Shown here piece after piece: positions 9,716 to 19,300 of a stretch of DNA of 64,000 nucleotides. Every line of letters begins with the position of its first letter. Positions within the stretch are counted from its first letter, which is position 1. The translations under genes and the position numbers were made by a program. The notes under the pieces were generated by a model. The model saw nothing but the letters and a program-made list of their open reading frames with translations. It was not told the DNA's origin and made no database searches. This DNA comes from Gavia stellata. Lineage: Eukaryota > Chordata > Aves > Gaviiformes > Gaviidae. The stretch spans positions 60,644,044 to 60,708,043 of the forward strand of contig NC_082637.1 of the NCBI RefSeq assembly GCF_030936135.1, in the 5' to 3' direction.

Positions 9716-12571
9716 TCAAGCTACATCCCACAATGCCACATCCACACGCTCCTTGAATACCTCCAGGGAGGGTGACTCTACCACCTCCCTGGGCAGCCTA
9801 TTCCAATGTTTCACTACTCTCTCAGTAAAGAACTTTTTCCTAATATCTAGCCTGAACCTCCCCTGGCGCAACTTGAGGCCATTTCCTCTAGTCCTGTCAC
9901 TAGTCACTTGGGAGAAGAGACCAGCACCCACCTCTCTGCAACCCCCTTTCAGGTAGTTGTAGAGAGCGATAAGGTCTCCCCTCAGCCTCCTCTTCTCCAG
10001 GCTAAACAACCCCAGCTGCCTCAGCCGCTCCTCATCAGACTTGTGCTCCAGACCCCTCACCAGCTTTGTCGCCCTTCTCTGGACACACTCCAGCACCTCA
10101 ATGTCTTTCTTGTAGTGAGGGGCCCAAAACTGAACACAGTATTCGAGGTGCGGCCTCACCAGTGCCGAGTACAGGGGGACAATCACCTCCTTACTCCTGC
10201 TGGCCACACTACTTCTGATACAGGCCAGGATGCCGTTGGCCTTCTTGGCCACCTGGGCATACTGCTGGCTCATATTCAGCCGGCTGTCAATCAACACCCC
10301 CAGGTCCTTTTCTGCAGGGGAGCTTTCCAGCCACTCATCCCCAAGCCTGTAGCGTTGCCTGGGGTTGTTGTGGCCGAAGTGTAGAACCCGGCACTTGGCC
10401 TTATTGAACTTCATCCGGTTGGCCTCAGCCCATCGATCCAGCCTGTCCAGATCCCTCTGCAGAGTCTTCCTACCCTCAAGTAGATCAACACTCCCATCCA
10501 ACTTGGTGTCATCTGCAAACTTGCTGAGGGAGCACTCTATCCCCTCATCCAGATCATCAATAAAGACATTAAACAAGAGCAGTCCCAAAACTGAGCCCTG
10601 GGGGACTCCGCTTGTGACCGGCCGCCAGCTGGATTTCACCCCATTCACTACAACTCTCTGGGCTCGGCCATCCAGCCAGTTTTTTACCCAGCGAAGAGTG
10701 TACCTGTCTAAGCCACGAGTCGCCATCTTCTCTAGGAGAATACTGTGGGGAACAGTGTCAAAGGCTTTGCTGAAGTCCAGGTAGACAACATCAACAGCCT
10801 TCCCCTCATCCACTAGGCGGGTCACCTGGTCATAGAAGGAGATCAGGTTGGTCAAGCAGGACCTGCCTTTCATGAATCCGTGCTGGCTGGGCCTGATCCC
10901 TTGGTTATCCTGCATGTGTCCCGTGAGCGCCCTCAAGATGAGCCTTCTACATAACCTTACCGGCACCAAGGTCAGGCTGACAGGCCTGTAGTTCCCCAGA
11001 TCCTCCTTCCGACCCTTCTTGTAGATGCGCGTCACGTTGGCAAGCCTCCAGTCATCCGGGACCTCCCCCGTTGACCAGGACTGTTGATAAATGATGGAGA
11101 GCGGCTTGGCAAGCTCCTCCGCCAGCTCCCTCAGCACCCTTGGGTGGATGCCATCGGGCCCCATAGACTTATGAGTGTCCAGGTGGCATAGCAGGTCATT
11201 AACTGCTTCCTCCTGGATCATGGGGAGCCTATTTTGCTCTCCATCCCTGTCATCCAGCTCAGGGAGATGGATACCCTGAGGATACCTGGTGTGGCTGTTA
11301 AAGACTGAGGCAAAGAAGGCATTAAGTACCTCAGCCTTTTCCTCATCCTTCGTGACAATGTTCCCCCCCACATCCAGTAGAGGATGGAGATCCTCCTTGG
11401 CTCTCTTTTTGTTGTTAATGTATTTATAGAAACTTTTTTTGTTGTCCCTCACGACCGTGGCCAGGTTGAACTCTAGCTGGGCTTTTGCCTTCCTAATTCC
11501 CTCCCTGCATGACCTAACGAGGTCCTTGTATTCTTCTTCACTTGCCTGCCCCTTTTTCCAGAGGTGGTAAGTTCTTTTTTTTTCCCTGAGTTTCAGCATA
11601 AGCTCCTTGTTCAGCCAGGCCGGCCGTCTTCCCCGCCGGCTCTTCTTACGGCACATGGGCACTGCCTGCTCCTGCGCCTTCAAGATTTCCTTCTTGAAGA
11701 AGGTCCAGCCTTCCTAGGCCCCTTTGCCCTTTAGGACCGTCTCCCAAGGGACCCTCCCAACCAGTGTCCTGAACAGGCCAAAGTCTGCCCTCCGGAAGTC
11801 CATGGTAGCAGTATTGCTGACCCCTCTCCTTACTTGGCTAAAAATTGAAAACTCTATCATTTCATGGTCGCTAAGCCCAAGACGGCCTCCGACCTTCACT
11901 TCTCCCACCAGACCCTCTCTGTTTGTAAACAGCAGGTCAAGCAGGGCACCTTCCCTTGTAGGCTCGCTTACCAGCTGCGTGAGGAAGTTATCTTCCACAC
12001 ACTCGAGGAACCTCCGGGACTGTTTCCTCTTAGCTGTGTTGTACTTCCAGCAGACATCCGGTAAGTTGAAGTCCCCCACAAGAACAAGGGCTTGCGACTG
12101 TGAGACTTCTGCCAGTCGCTTGTAGAACGCTTCATCAGCCTCTACGCCCTGGTCGGGTGGTCTATAACAGACCTCCAGCAGGATATCCGGCTTGTTGGCC
12201 TTCCCTCTCATCCTTGCCCATAATCATTCAACCCCGTCATGACAGTCGTCGAGCTCTATACAATCAAAGTACTCCTTGATGTACAGAGCCACCCCACTGC
12301 CTCTCCTTCCTTGCCTATCCCTCCTGAAGAGCTTATAGCCCTCCATCGCAGCACTCCAGCCATGCGAGTCGTCCCACCATGTTTCTGTGATGGCGACCAC
12401 GTCATAGCTGCCCCGCCGCACGATGGCTTCCAGCTCCTCCTGTTTGCTGCACATGCTGCGTGCATTGGAGTAGATGCACTTGAGCTGGGCTATCGGTCTT
12501 GCCCCCGACAATGGCATGTCACCCCTAGGCTCATCTCTGGGTAGCCTGGCTTCATCCCCTTCCCCCTTCAA
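9716..12571 (-). pseudogene. CR1 ORF2: endonuclease + reverse transcriptase, two nonsense codons
   Basis: One frame of 952 codons including the stop is interrupted only by TGA at 12224-12226 (Cys in copy 1) and TAG at 11714-11716 (Gln expected). The N-terminal APE-type endonuclease shows YSNARSM, AITETWWDD, CYRPPDQG, GDFNLPD and SDHEMIEF, which carry the metal- and phosphate-binding residues. The reverse transcriptase follows with [42 protein letters not shown] and FADDTK (10508-10519). Then comes the CR1-specific C-terminal domain ending ALWDVA. The first in-frame codon after the ORF1 stop is TTG at 12571; the first ATG is near 12517, so the true start is uncertain. The product would nick target DNA and reverse-transcribe CR1 RNA. 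Confidence 0.93.
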
Positions 12572-12573
12572 GT

Positions 12574-13665
12574 CTAGTTTAAAGCCCTCTTGATGAGGTT
12601 TGCGAACTTATGGGCAAGGATCCTTTTCCCCCTTGGGGACAGCTGAACACCGTCTGCACTCAGCAGGCCCGGTGCCATGGAGACCACCCCATGGTCAAAG
12701 AATCCAAAATTCCTCTGGTGGCACCAGTCTCTGAGCCACGCGTTGACCATGTTTGCTCTCTTATTCCTTTCAGTGTTCCTCCCCGCCACTGAAGGGATTG
12801 CAGAAAACACCACCTGTGCACCCGATCCGTCAATCAGTCTCCCCAGCGCCTTAAAGTCCTTCTTCATCCCTTTCACACTTCTTTGCTCTATCTCCTCGCT
12901 GCCAACCTGCAAAACTACCAGCGGGTAGTAATCGGTGGGCTGTACCAGACTGGGGAGTTTCCTGGTGACCTCTCTCACCCGGGCCCCAGGGAGGCAGCAG
13001 ACTTCCCTGTGGGTTGGGTCAGGTCGGCATATTGGGCCCTCTGTTCCCCTCAGGAGGGAATCGCCTACAACAATTACCCTCCTTTTTGCCTTGGTAGAGG
13101 TGGTTGTGATGCGTGGGGCAGACTGTCTCGCCCTAGGCAGCCCCGCAGATGGACTTTCATCCATGTCCTCGTTCGCCTGGCCCTCAAGTTCCAGAGCCCC
13201 ATATCTGTTATGTAGGGGCAGCTGAGAAGGTGAGGGTGAGGGAGGCCGGGAGGGGATTCGCCTGCGGCCCCGAGCAGGGACCTTTTTCCATTCCCCTTCG
13301 CCTCCTAGGTCCCCTCCTTCTGCCTGGTGGCAAGAGGGTAAGGGGTCCTCTGCTTCTCGTGGAGCCTCCATCCTCTGCCTTTGCCTCAGGGACGGTAGGG
13401 AGTGGCTCCACCAGCCTATCTCCCTCTCGCACTCCCTGATACTCCTCAGCCTCTCCACTTCCTCTTTCAGCTCTGCCACCAGACTGAGAAGATCGTTCAC
13501 CTGGTCGCACCGCACACAGGCGTTGTCTCTCTGGTCCTCCGGTGCCAGCAACAGGCTCAGGCACTCCCTGCAGCCAGAGACCTGGACAGCCGCGTGCCTG
13601 GGTGGGAGCTCCGTCTGGGTCGCCACGTTCCTTCTGGCAATGGCTTTCGGCCGAGTGGAGACCAT
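12574..13665 (-). CDS. CR1 ORF1 protein, intact 363-codon frame
   Basis: ATG at 13665 opens MVSTRPKAIARRNVATQTE and the frame ends TAG at 12574-12576, two bases before the ORF2 frame begins. The N-terminal region has a paired CxxC motif (CREC...CVRC, about residues 33-55), then a heptad-like segment LLSLVAELKEEVERLRSI that suggests a short coiled coil. A basic, Pro/Ser-rich linker follows. The C-terminal half is an SGNH/GDSL-type esterase-like domain: block I is VVGDSLLRGTE and block V is DGVQLSPRGKRIL. In this family the last block normally carries the catalytic His, and here the position holds Gln (CAG). The asparagine/glycine block is LQVGSEEI. ORF1 proteins of CR1 bind RNA and form the RNP. 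The frame is intact but expression is unknown. Confidence 0.9.
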   Translation of the reverse strand: MVSTRPKAIARRNVATQTELPPRHAAVQVSGCRECLSLLLAPEDQRDNACVRCDQVNDLLSLVAELKEEVERLRSIRECEREIGWWSHSLPSLRQRQRMEAPREAEDPLPSCHQAEGGDLGGEGEWKKVPARGRRRIPSRPPSPSPSQLPLHNRYGALELEGQANEDMDESPSAGLPRARQSAPRITTTSTKAKRRVIVVGDSLLRGTEGPICRPDPTHREVCCLPGARVREVTRKLPSLVQPTDYYPLVVLQVGSEEIEQRSVKGMKKDFKALGRLIDGSGAQVVFSAIPSVAGRNTERNKRANMVNAWLRDWCHQRNFGFFDHGVVSMAPGLLSADGVQLSPRGKRILAHKFANLIKRALN

Positions 13666-14086
13666 GGCTGGGCCTCCTCAGGGGGGGCAATGACCACTCG
13701 TCCGGAGAGCCTTCAGAGCCAGGAGGGCAGGACTGCGCCCTGCCCGCTCGCCTACCCTGCTCGCCCTGCCTGCGCGAACTGACGCGCCACGCCCTTCTGA
13801 CGCGCCACGTCCTGTTTGCCCGCCCTGTTCGCCGCGCTCCGGGTCGCTCGCGCTCCCTGGGGGCTGCTCTTGTACATGAGGGCGTTGGAACGCCGCCGCT
13901 CTAGTCCCCACCCACGCTGAGTCAGAGCTGCCGCTCGTCAGGAGCTCGCGCTGCCGGCTCCGGGGGGGCGGTGTGGGGGTGCGCTGGGGCACCCTCTCTC
14001 TCCCTGAGCTTTCGCCTTCGCCGTTTGCCGCCCTAGGAAGGGTCCTCCGTCGCGATCCTCTGCTCCGGAGCCCTTCTCCTCGGTGG
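13666..14086 (-). promoter_or_regulatory. CR1 copy 3, GC-rich 5' UTR / internal promoter region
   Basis: The sequence is rich in GC and CpG (for example around 13780-13860 and 13930-13990), in sharp contrast to the AT-rich flanks. Its place upstream of ORF1 matches the 5' UTR that carries CR1 promoter activity. No individual factor site is claimed. The exact 5' end is inferred from where ND4 homology resumes. Confidence 0.75.
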
Positions 14087-14233
14087 CCTACTCACAACCC
14101 AGTGAGGAACACTACCAACCCACATCACATCCATCCAAAACTCAAACACACGAGAACACCTCCTAATAACCCTCCACATTATTCCTATACTACTCCTTAT
14201 CCTAAAACCAGAACTTATCTGTGGAACCCCCTA
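14087..14233 (+). pseudogene. ND4: NUMT ND4, 3' part
   Basis: ND4 resumes with a Leu-Leu-Thr-Thr-Gln block and continues through NTREHLLMTLHMIP to the terminal ELICGTP. It ends on an incomplete stop next to tRNA-His, as in mtDNA. TGA at about 14102 lies where CGA is expected (it would read as Trp in mitochondrial code). Confidence 0.9.
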
Positions 14234-14235
14234 AT

Positions 14236-14301
14236 GCAAGTATAGTTTCAACCCAAACACTAGATTGTGATTCTAAAAATAGAAGTTAAAACCTTCTTAC
14301 C
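14236..14301 (+). pseudogene. trnH: NUMT tRNA-His
   Basis: Anticodon GTG in the context GATTGTGATTC, with the expected position after ND4. The acceptor stem has one changed base at its 3' side. Confidence 0.85.
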
Positions 14302-14305
14302 TGCC

Positions 14306-14371
14306 GAGGGGAGGTTCAGCCAACAAGAACTGCTAACTCTTGTATCTGAGTCTAAAACCTCAGCCCCCTTA
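14306..14371 (+). pseudogene. trnS2: NUMT tRNA-Ser (AGY)
   Basis: A D-arm-less tRNA-Ser-like sequence with anticodon GCT (ACTGCTAAC), between tRNA-His and tRNA-Leu(CUN). This is the conserved vertebrate HSL cluster. Confidence 0.82.
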
Positions 14372-14441
14372 CTTTTAAAGGATAACAGTAATCCACTGGT
14401 CTTAGGAACCATTCATCTTGGTGCAACTCCAAGTAAAAGTA
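14371..14441 (+). pseudogene. trnL1: NUMT tRNA-Leu (CUN)
   Basis: The ends ACTTTTA/TAAAAGT pair and the anticodon is TAG (GGTCTTAGGAA). It directly abuts the ND5 start codon. Confidence 0.87.
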
Positions 14442-16255
14442 ATGCAGACCATACTCCTTTTCAACACCTCCATACTCCTTACACTAACAATCATTCTCAC
14501 ACCAATCTTACTCCCACTCCTCTCAAAAAAATTCCAAAATTCCCCCACTACACTCACACACTCCATCAAAACCGCCTTCCTAACTAGCTTAGTACCAATA
14601 ACACTCTTCATATACTCAGGCACAGAAAACATCATCTCCTACTGAGAATGAAAGTTCACCATAAACTTTAAAATCCCAATCAGCCTTAAAATAGACCAAT
14701 ACTCCATAATATTCTTCCTGATCGCACTATTCATAACATGATCCATTCTCCAATTTGCAACATGATACATAGCCTCAGATCCCCATACTACAAAATTCTT
14801 CTCACACCTCCTAATATTCCTAATGGCCATACTAACACTAACAATCACCAACAACATATTTCTACTATCCATTGGCTGAGAAGGAGTTGGAATCATATAA
14901 TTCTTACTAATCGGCTGATGGCATGGCTGAACATAAGCCAACACAGCTGTGCTCCAAGCTGTACTCTACAACCGGATCAGAGATATTGGCCTTATCTTGA
15001 GCATAGCCTGACTAGCCTCAACCATGAACACCTGAGAGATGCAACAAATCTTCTCCCTCACCCAAACCTCCACACCTCCCCTTCTAGTCCTCATCCTAGC
15101 AACCACAGGAAAATCAGCCCAATTTGACCTCCATCCCTGACTACCAGCTGCTATAGAAGGTCCAACCCCAGTCTCTGCCCTACTCCACTCCAGCACTATA
15201 GTAGCAGCTGGAATTTTTCTTCTCATCCGTATCCACCCCATACTTGCCAACAACCAAATCGCCCTTACCCTGTGCCTATGTCTAGGGGTCCTATCCACAC
15301 TATTCGCTGCTACATGCGCCCTTACACAAAATGACATCAAAAAAATCATTGCCTTCTCCTCATCCAGCCAACTAGGGCTAACAATAACCACCATCGGACT
15401 AAACCTCCCACAATTAGCCTTCCTACACATCTCAACACACGCCTTCTTCAAGCCCATACTATTCCTCTGCGCAGGATCCATTATTCATAACCTCAGCGGA
15501 GAACAAGACATTCAAAAAATAGAAGGCCTCCAAAAAATACTCTGAACAACCACCTCCTGCTTAACCATTGGCAACCTAGCCCTAATAGGAACCCCATTCT
15601 TAATGGGATTTTACTCAAAAGACCTCATCATCGAAAACCTAAACACCTCCTACCTAAACACCTGAGCACTACTCCTAACACTTCTAGCCACATTATTCAC
15701 CGCAACTTACAGCCTACGCATAACCCTTCTGGTCCAAACAGGATTCACCCACACACCCACAACCATTCCAGTGAAGGAAAACAATCCAACAATTATAAAC
15801 ACCATCACCTGCCCTGCCCTGGGTAGCATCCTAGCCGGCCTACTCATCACATCCTACATAGTCCCTACAAAAATCCCCCCAATAACTATACCTACACTAA
15901 CAAAGACTGCAGCCATCACTATCACAATTCTCGGCACCATCCTAGCTCTCAAACTATCAAACATAACACAAATCCTAACCCAGCCAAAACAAAACACCTA
16001 CTTAAACTTCTCTGCCTTACTAGGATACTTCAACCCCCTAATCCATTGCCTTAGCTCCACAAAACACTAAACAATGGACAAAAAACTGCTTCACACCCAG
16101 TCGACCTATCCTGATACAAAAAAATAGGCCCTGAAGGACTTGCCGACCTACAACTCATAGCAACTAAAACCTCTACCACCCTCCATACCAGACTAATTAA
16201 AACCTACCTAGGGTCCTTCACCCTATCAATCCTTACCTTTATCCTACTAACATAA
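14442..16255 (+). pseudogene. ND5: NUMT ND5, frame-disrupted
   Basis: Starts ATG in MQTMLLFNTSMLLTL and ends TAA at 16253-16255, total 1,814 bases, close to the usual ~1,815. The net length hides compensating small indels. The segment around 14895-14945 (ISWF-type GWWHG/RAEANT block) is garbled, and near 16068-16130 the frame passes through stops before the conserved GPEGLADLQLMATKTSTTL tail. The long central part (about 15000-15770) retains the proton-pumping NADH dehydrogenase family sequence. The gene normally encodes the largest membrane subunit of complex I. Confidence 0.92.
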
Positions 16256-16266
16256 CCCCAAAATTA

Positions 16267-17392
16267 ATGGCCCTCAACGGCTGAAAATCTCACCCCTTAC
16301 TAAAAATAGTCAACAACTCCCTAATTGACCTACCCACCCCCCAAAACATCTCCACCTGATGGAACTTTGGATTTCTCCTAGGCATCTGCCTAATAACACA
16401 AATCCTGACTGGCCTACTACTAGCCATACACTACACAGCAGACACAACCCTAACCTTCTCATGCCGAAACGTACAGTACGGCTGACTAATTCGCAATTTA
16501 CATACAAACGGAGCCTCATTCTTCTTCATTTGCATCTACCTACACGTTGGACAAGGACTTTACTACGGCTCATACCTGTACAAAGAAACCTGAAACACAG
16601 GAGTCATCCTCCTACTCACTCTCATGGCAACTGCTTTCGTAGGCTACGTCCTACCATGAGGACAATTATCATTCTGAGGGGCTACAGTCATCACCAACTT
16701 ATTCTCGGCCATCCCCTATATGGGCCAAACTCTTGTAGAATGGGCCTGAGGTGGATTTTCAGTAGACAACCCCACATTAACCTGATTCTTTGCCTTACAC
16801 TTTCTCCTTCCATTCATAATAACAGGTCTTGCCCTAATCCACATTACCTTCCTTCACGAATCAGGCTCAAACAACCCCCTAGGCATCTTATCAAACTGTG
16901 ACAAAATCCCATTCCACCCCTGCTTCTCCCTGAAAGACACCCTATGCCTCATTCTCATGCTTATCCCACTAATAACCCTAGCCCTATTCTCACCCAGTGT
17001 GCTAAGAGACCCAGAAAACTTCACTCCAGCAAACCCACTAGTTACACCCCCTCATATCAAACCAGAATGATACTTCCTATTTGCATACGTCATCCTACGC
17101 TCAATCCCAAACAAACTAGGAGGAGTACTAGCCCTAGCTGCCTCTGCACTAATCCTATTCCTAAGCCCCCTTCTCCACAAATCCAAACAGTGCACAATAG
17201 CCTTCTGCCCTCTCCCAAATCTTATTCTGAACCCTAATTGACAACCTCCTTAGCCTAACCTGAGTCAGTAGCCAACCTGTAGAGCACCCATTCATCATGA
17301 TCGGCCAACTGGCCTCCCTCACCTACTTCTCCATTCTCCTAATCCTCTTTCCCATTACTGGAGCTTTAGAGAACAAAATGCTCAACAACTAA
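16267..17392 (+). pseudogene. CYTB: NUMT CYTB (cytochrome b), 17-bp deletion
   Basis: Begins MALNGWKSHPLLKMVNNSL and ends MLNN-TAA, total 1,126 bases against the usual 1,143. The missing 17 bases are located near 16459-16462: after the DTTLTFS block the sequence jumps to the CRNVQYGWL block, omitting the segment with the conserved SVAHT residues, so everything downstream is frameshifted. Conserved landmarks otherwise remain, including the GFVLPWGQMSFWGA-type block near 16640-16680 and the PEWYFLFAY block near 17065. Confidence 0.94.
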
Positions 17393-17395
17393 AAA

Positions 17396-17464
17396 TACTC
17401 TAATAGTTTAACAAAAACATTGGTCTTGTAAACCAAAGAGTGAAGACTTCACCTCTTCCTCCCC
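17396..17464 (+). pseudogene. trnT: NUMT tRNA-Thr
   Basis: Anticodon TGT in GGTCTTGTAAACC, directly after CYTB. The 3' acceptor side is degenerate. Confidence 0.82.
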
Positions 17465-17477
17465 AATCAACCCCACC

Positions 17478-17548
17478 TCAGAAAAAAAGGACTTAAACCT
17501 CTATCTCCAGCTCCCAAAGCGGGCATTTTACATTAAACTATTCTCTGA
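17478..17548 (-). pseudogene. trnP: NUMT tRNA-Pro
   Basis: Lies on the minus strand with ends TCAGAGA/TTTCTGA and anticodon TGG (seen as CCA in CTCCCAAAGC on the plus strand). The order CYTB-Thr-Pro-ND6 is the standard avian arrangement. Confidence 0.85.
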
Positions 17549-17557
17549 CACTCCACC

Positions 17558-18035
17558 CTAAACTGCTCGAATAGCCCCACAAGACAACCCTCGCACAAGC
17601 TCCAACACAACAAACAAGGTCCACGATAACCCTCACCCCGCCACCAAAAATATTGCTACCCCACAAGAATAAAACATAGCCACCCCACTAAAATCCAACT
17701 GAACAGAAAACATTCCCCCACTATCAACAGTAACTACCCCAAACTTTCATCACTAAACAAAACCACCAACCACTACTCCAGCAACAAGTACCAAAGCAAA
17801 TCCCATACCATACCCCACAACACGCCAGTCCCCCTAAGCCTCAGGAAATGGGTCCACCACCAAAGACACAGAATACACAAAAACCACCAATATCCACCCA
17901 AATATATCATAAACAAGACCAACTATACAAAAGAAACCCCCAGACTCAACAACCACCCACACCCTACGACAGACACTAACACCAAATCAACTACCCCATA
18001 ATACAGGGAAGGACTGGATGCTACTGCTAGCCCCC
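17558..18035 (-). pseudogene. ND6: NUMT ND6, 5' end missing
   Basis: ND6 is the only protein gene on the opposite mtDNA strand, and here it reads on the minus strand from about 18035 down to TAG at 17558-17560. About 478 bases are present of the usual ~520. The first ~40 bases (start codon side) are missing because the sequence switches to tRNA-Leu(UUR) near 18030-18040. The plus-strand C-rich, G-poor composition is typical of this gene. Confidence 0.86.
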
Positions 18036-18103
18036 CTAGAATAGCTCAGCAAATGCAAAAGGCTTAGGACCTTTACCCAGAGGTTCAAATCCTCTCCCTA
18101 GCT
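18035..18103 (+). pseudogene. trnL2: NUMT tRNA-Leu (UUR), at deletion junction
   Basis: The segment AATAGCTCAGCAAATGCAAAAGGC and T-arm GAGGTTCAAATCCTC are typical of this tRNA, and ND1 follows as expected. The 5' acceptor strand is ambiguous because it coincides with the ND6 junction. The anticodon position reads TAG in GGCTTAGGACC where TAA is expected. Confidence 0.8.
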
Positions 18104-18121
18104 CCCCTCACCTCCTATGAC

Positions 18122-19094
18122 ATGACCCTCTACTACAACCCACCTTATTATGTCCCTATCCTATGCTGTCCCAGTCTTAATCACCGTGGCTTTCCTAACA
18201 TTAGTAGAACGAAAAATCCTAAGCTATATACAAGCTTGAAAAGGACCAAATATTGTAGGTCCATTCGGACTGCTACAACCCGTGGCAGACGGAGTAAAAC
18301 TATTTATCAAACAACCCATTCATCCCTCCACCTCCTCCCCCCTCCTCTTTATCATAGCCCCTATATTAGCCCTCCTCCTAGCAATCACAATCTGAATTCC
18401 CCTCCCACTTCCCTTCTCCCTCACTGACCTAAACCTAGACCTCCTCTTCCTCTTAGCTATATCTAGCCTAGCGGTACACTCAATCCTATGATCAGGATGA
18501 GCCTCAAATTCAAAATATGCCCTAATGGGTGCAGTACGAGCAGTAGTACAAACCATTTCCTATGAAGTAACACTAGCCATTATCCTCCTATCCATCATCA
18601 TACTAAGCAGGAACTACACCCTAAACACCCTTGCTATTACTCAGGAACAATTATACCTCATCTTCTGCTCTTGACCCCTCACAATAATACGGTATATCTC
18701 CACGCTTGCCGAAACAAACCGTGCTCCATTCGACCTGACAGAGGGAGAATCCGAACTAGTATCAGGCTTCAATGTAGAATATGCTGCAGGACCATTCGTC
18801 CTATTCTTCCTAGCTGAATACGCAAATATCATACTAATAAATACACTAACCACCCTCCTATTCCTAAAACCCAGCTCATTAAACCTCCCCCCAGAACTAT
18901 TCCTGTTGGCCCTAGCTAGAAAAACCCTACTCCTTTCCTCCGGCTTCCTATGAATTTGCACCTCTTGTCCCCGATTTCGCTATGACCAACTTATACACCT
19001 CCTCTGAAAAAACTTTCTACCGCTAACACTAGCACTATGTCTTTGACACACCAGCATGCCATTCTATTACGCAGGCCTACCTCCTTACCTAAGG
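18122..19094 (+). pseudogene. ND1: NUMT ND1, frame-disrupted near start
   Basis: ATG at 18122 begins a corrupted N-terminus. From 18150 the frame reads [20 protein letters not shown] in the mitochondrial code, out of phase with 18122, so a frameshift lies between them. A TGA (about 18238) replaces the Arg codon of the QARKGPN block. The C-terminus ends near the AGG at 19092-19094, the usual avian ND1 terminator. The protein normally forms the quinone-proximal membrane subunit of complex I. Confidence 0.91.
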
Positions 19095-19164
19095 AAATGT
19101 GCCTCAACGTAAAGGGTCACTATGATAAAGTGAACATAGAGGTATACCAGCCCTCTCATTTCCT
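19093..19164 (+). pseudogene. trnI: NUMT tRNA-Ile
   Basis: The ends GGAAATG/CATTTCC pair and the anticodon is GAT (TATGATAAAG). It overlaps the last two bases of ND1. Confidence 0.85.
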
Positions 19165-19169
19165 AAGAA

Positions 19170-19233
19170 AGATTTAGAAAAGCAGGACAAAAGAGAGCAA
19201 AACTCTCTATACTTCCTTTATATTATTTCCTAG
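19170..19233 (-). pseudogene. trnQ: NUMT tRNA-Gln, degenerate
   Basis: Expected by position between tRNA-Ile and tRNA-Met. On the plus strand the anticodon-arm region GAGAGCAAAACTCTC survives with TTG on the minus strand, but the acceptor and T-arm are badly altered. Confidence 0.65.
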
Positions 19234-19300
19234 TAGGGTCAGCTAACAAAGCTATCAGGCGCATACACTGAAAATGATGGTTTAACTCCTTCCCCTACTA
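19232..19300 (+). pseudogene. trnM: NUMT tRNA-Met
   Basis: The ends AGTAGGG/CCCTACT pair and it abuts the ND2 start codon. The anticodon region reads GCGCATACAC, giving CAT. Confidence 0.85.

Larger units (their letters stand above)
9539..14086 (-). mobile_element. CR1 LINE copy 3, apparently full length, inserted in NUMT ND4
   Basis: The element reads on the minus strand. It has a GC-rich 5' UTR (about 13666-14086), ORF1 (13665-12574), ORF2 (12571-9716), a T/G-rich 3' UTR and a tail of GATTCTGT octamers (seen as GAATCACA repeats at 9540-9566). Its size of about 4.55 kb matches a complete CR1. ORF1 is uninterrupted and ORF2 has just two nonsense codons and no frameshift, so the copy is young or was copied from a recently active source. 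The host gene resumes at CTACTCACAACCC near 14088, with about 6 bases of ND4 missing at the target and no clear target duplication, as is usual for CR1. Confidence 0.95.

Noticed and set aside
13208..13690. 160-codon minus-strand frame and several plus-strand frames at 13149-13904
   Set aside because: They are shadows of the GC-rich CR1 ORF1 and 5' UTR in other frames.
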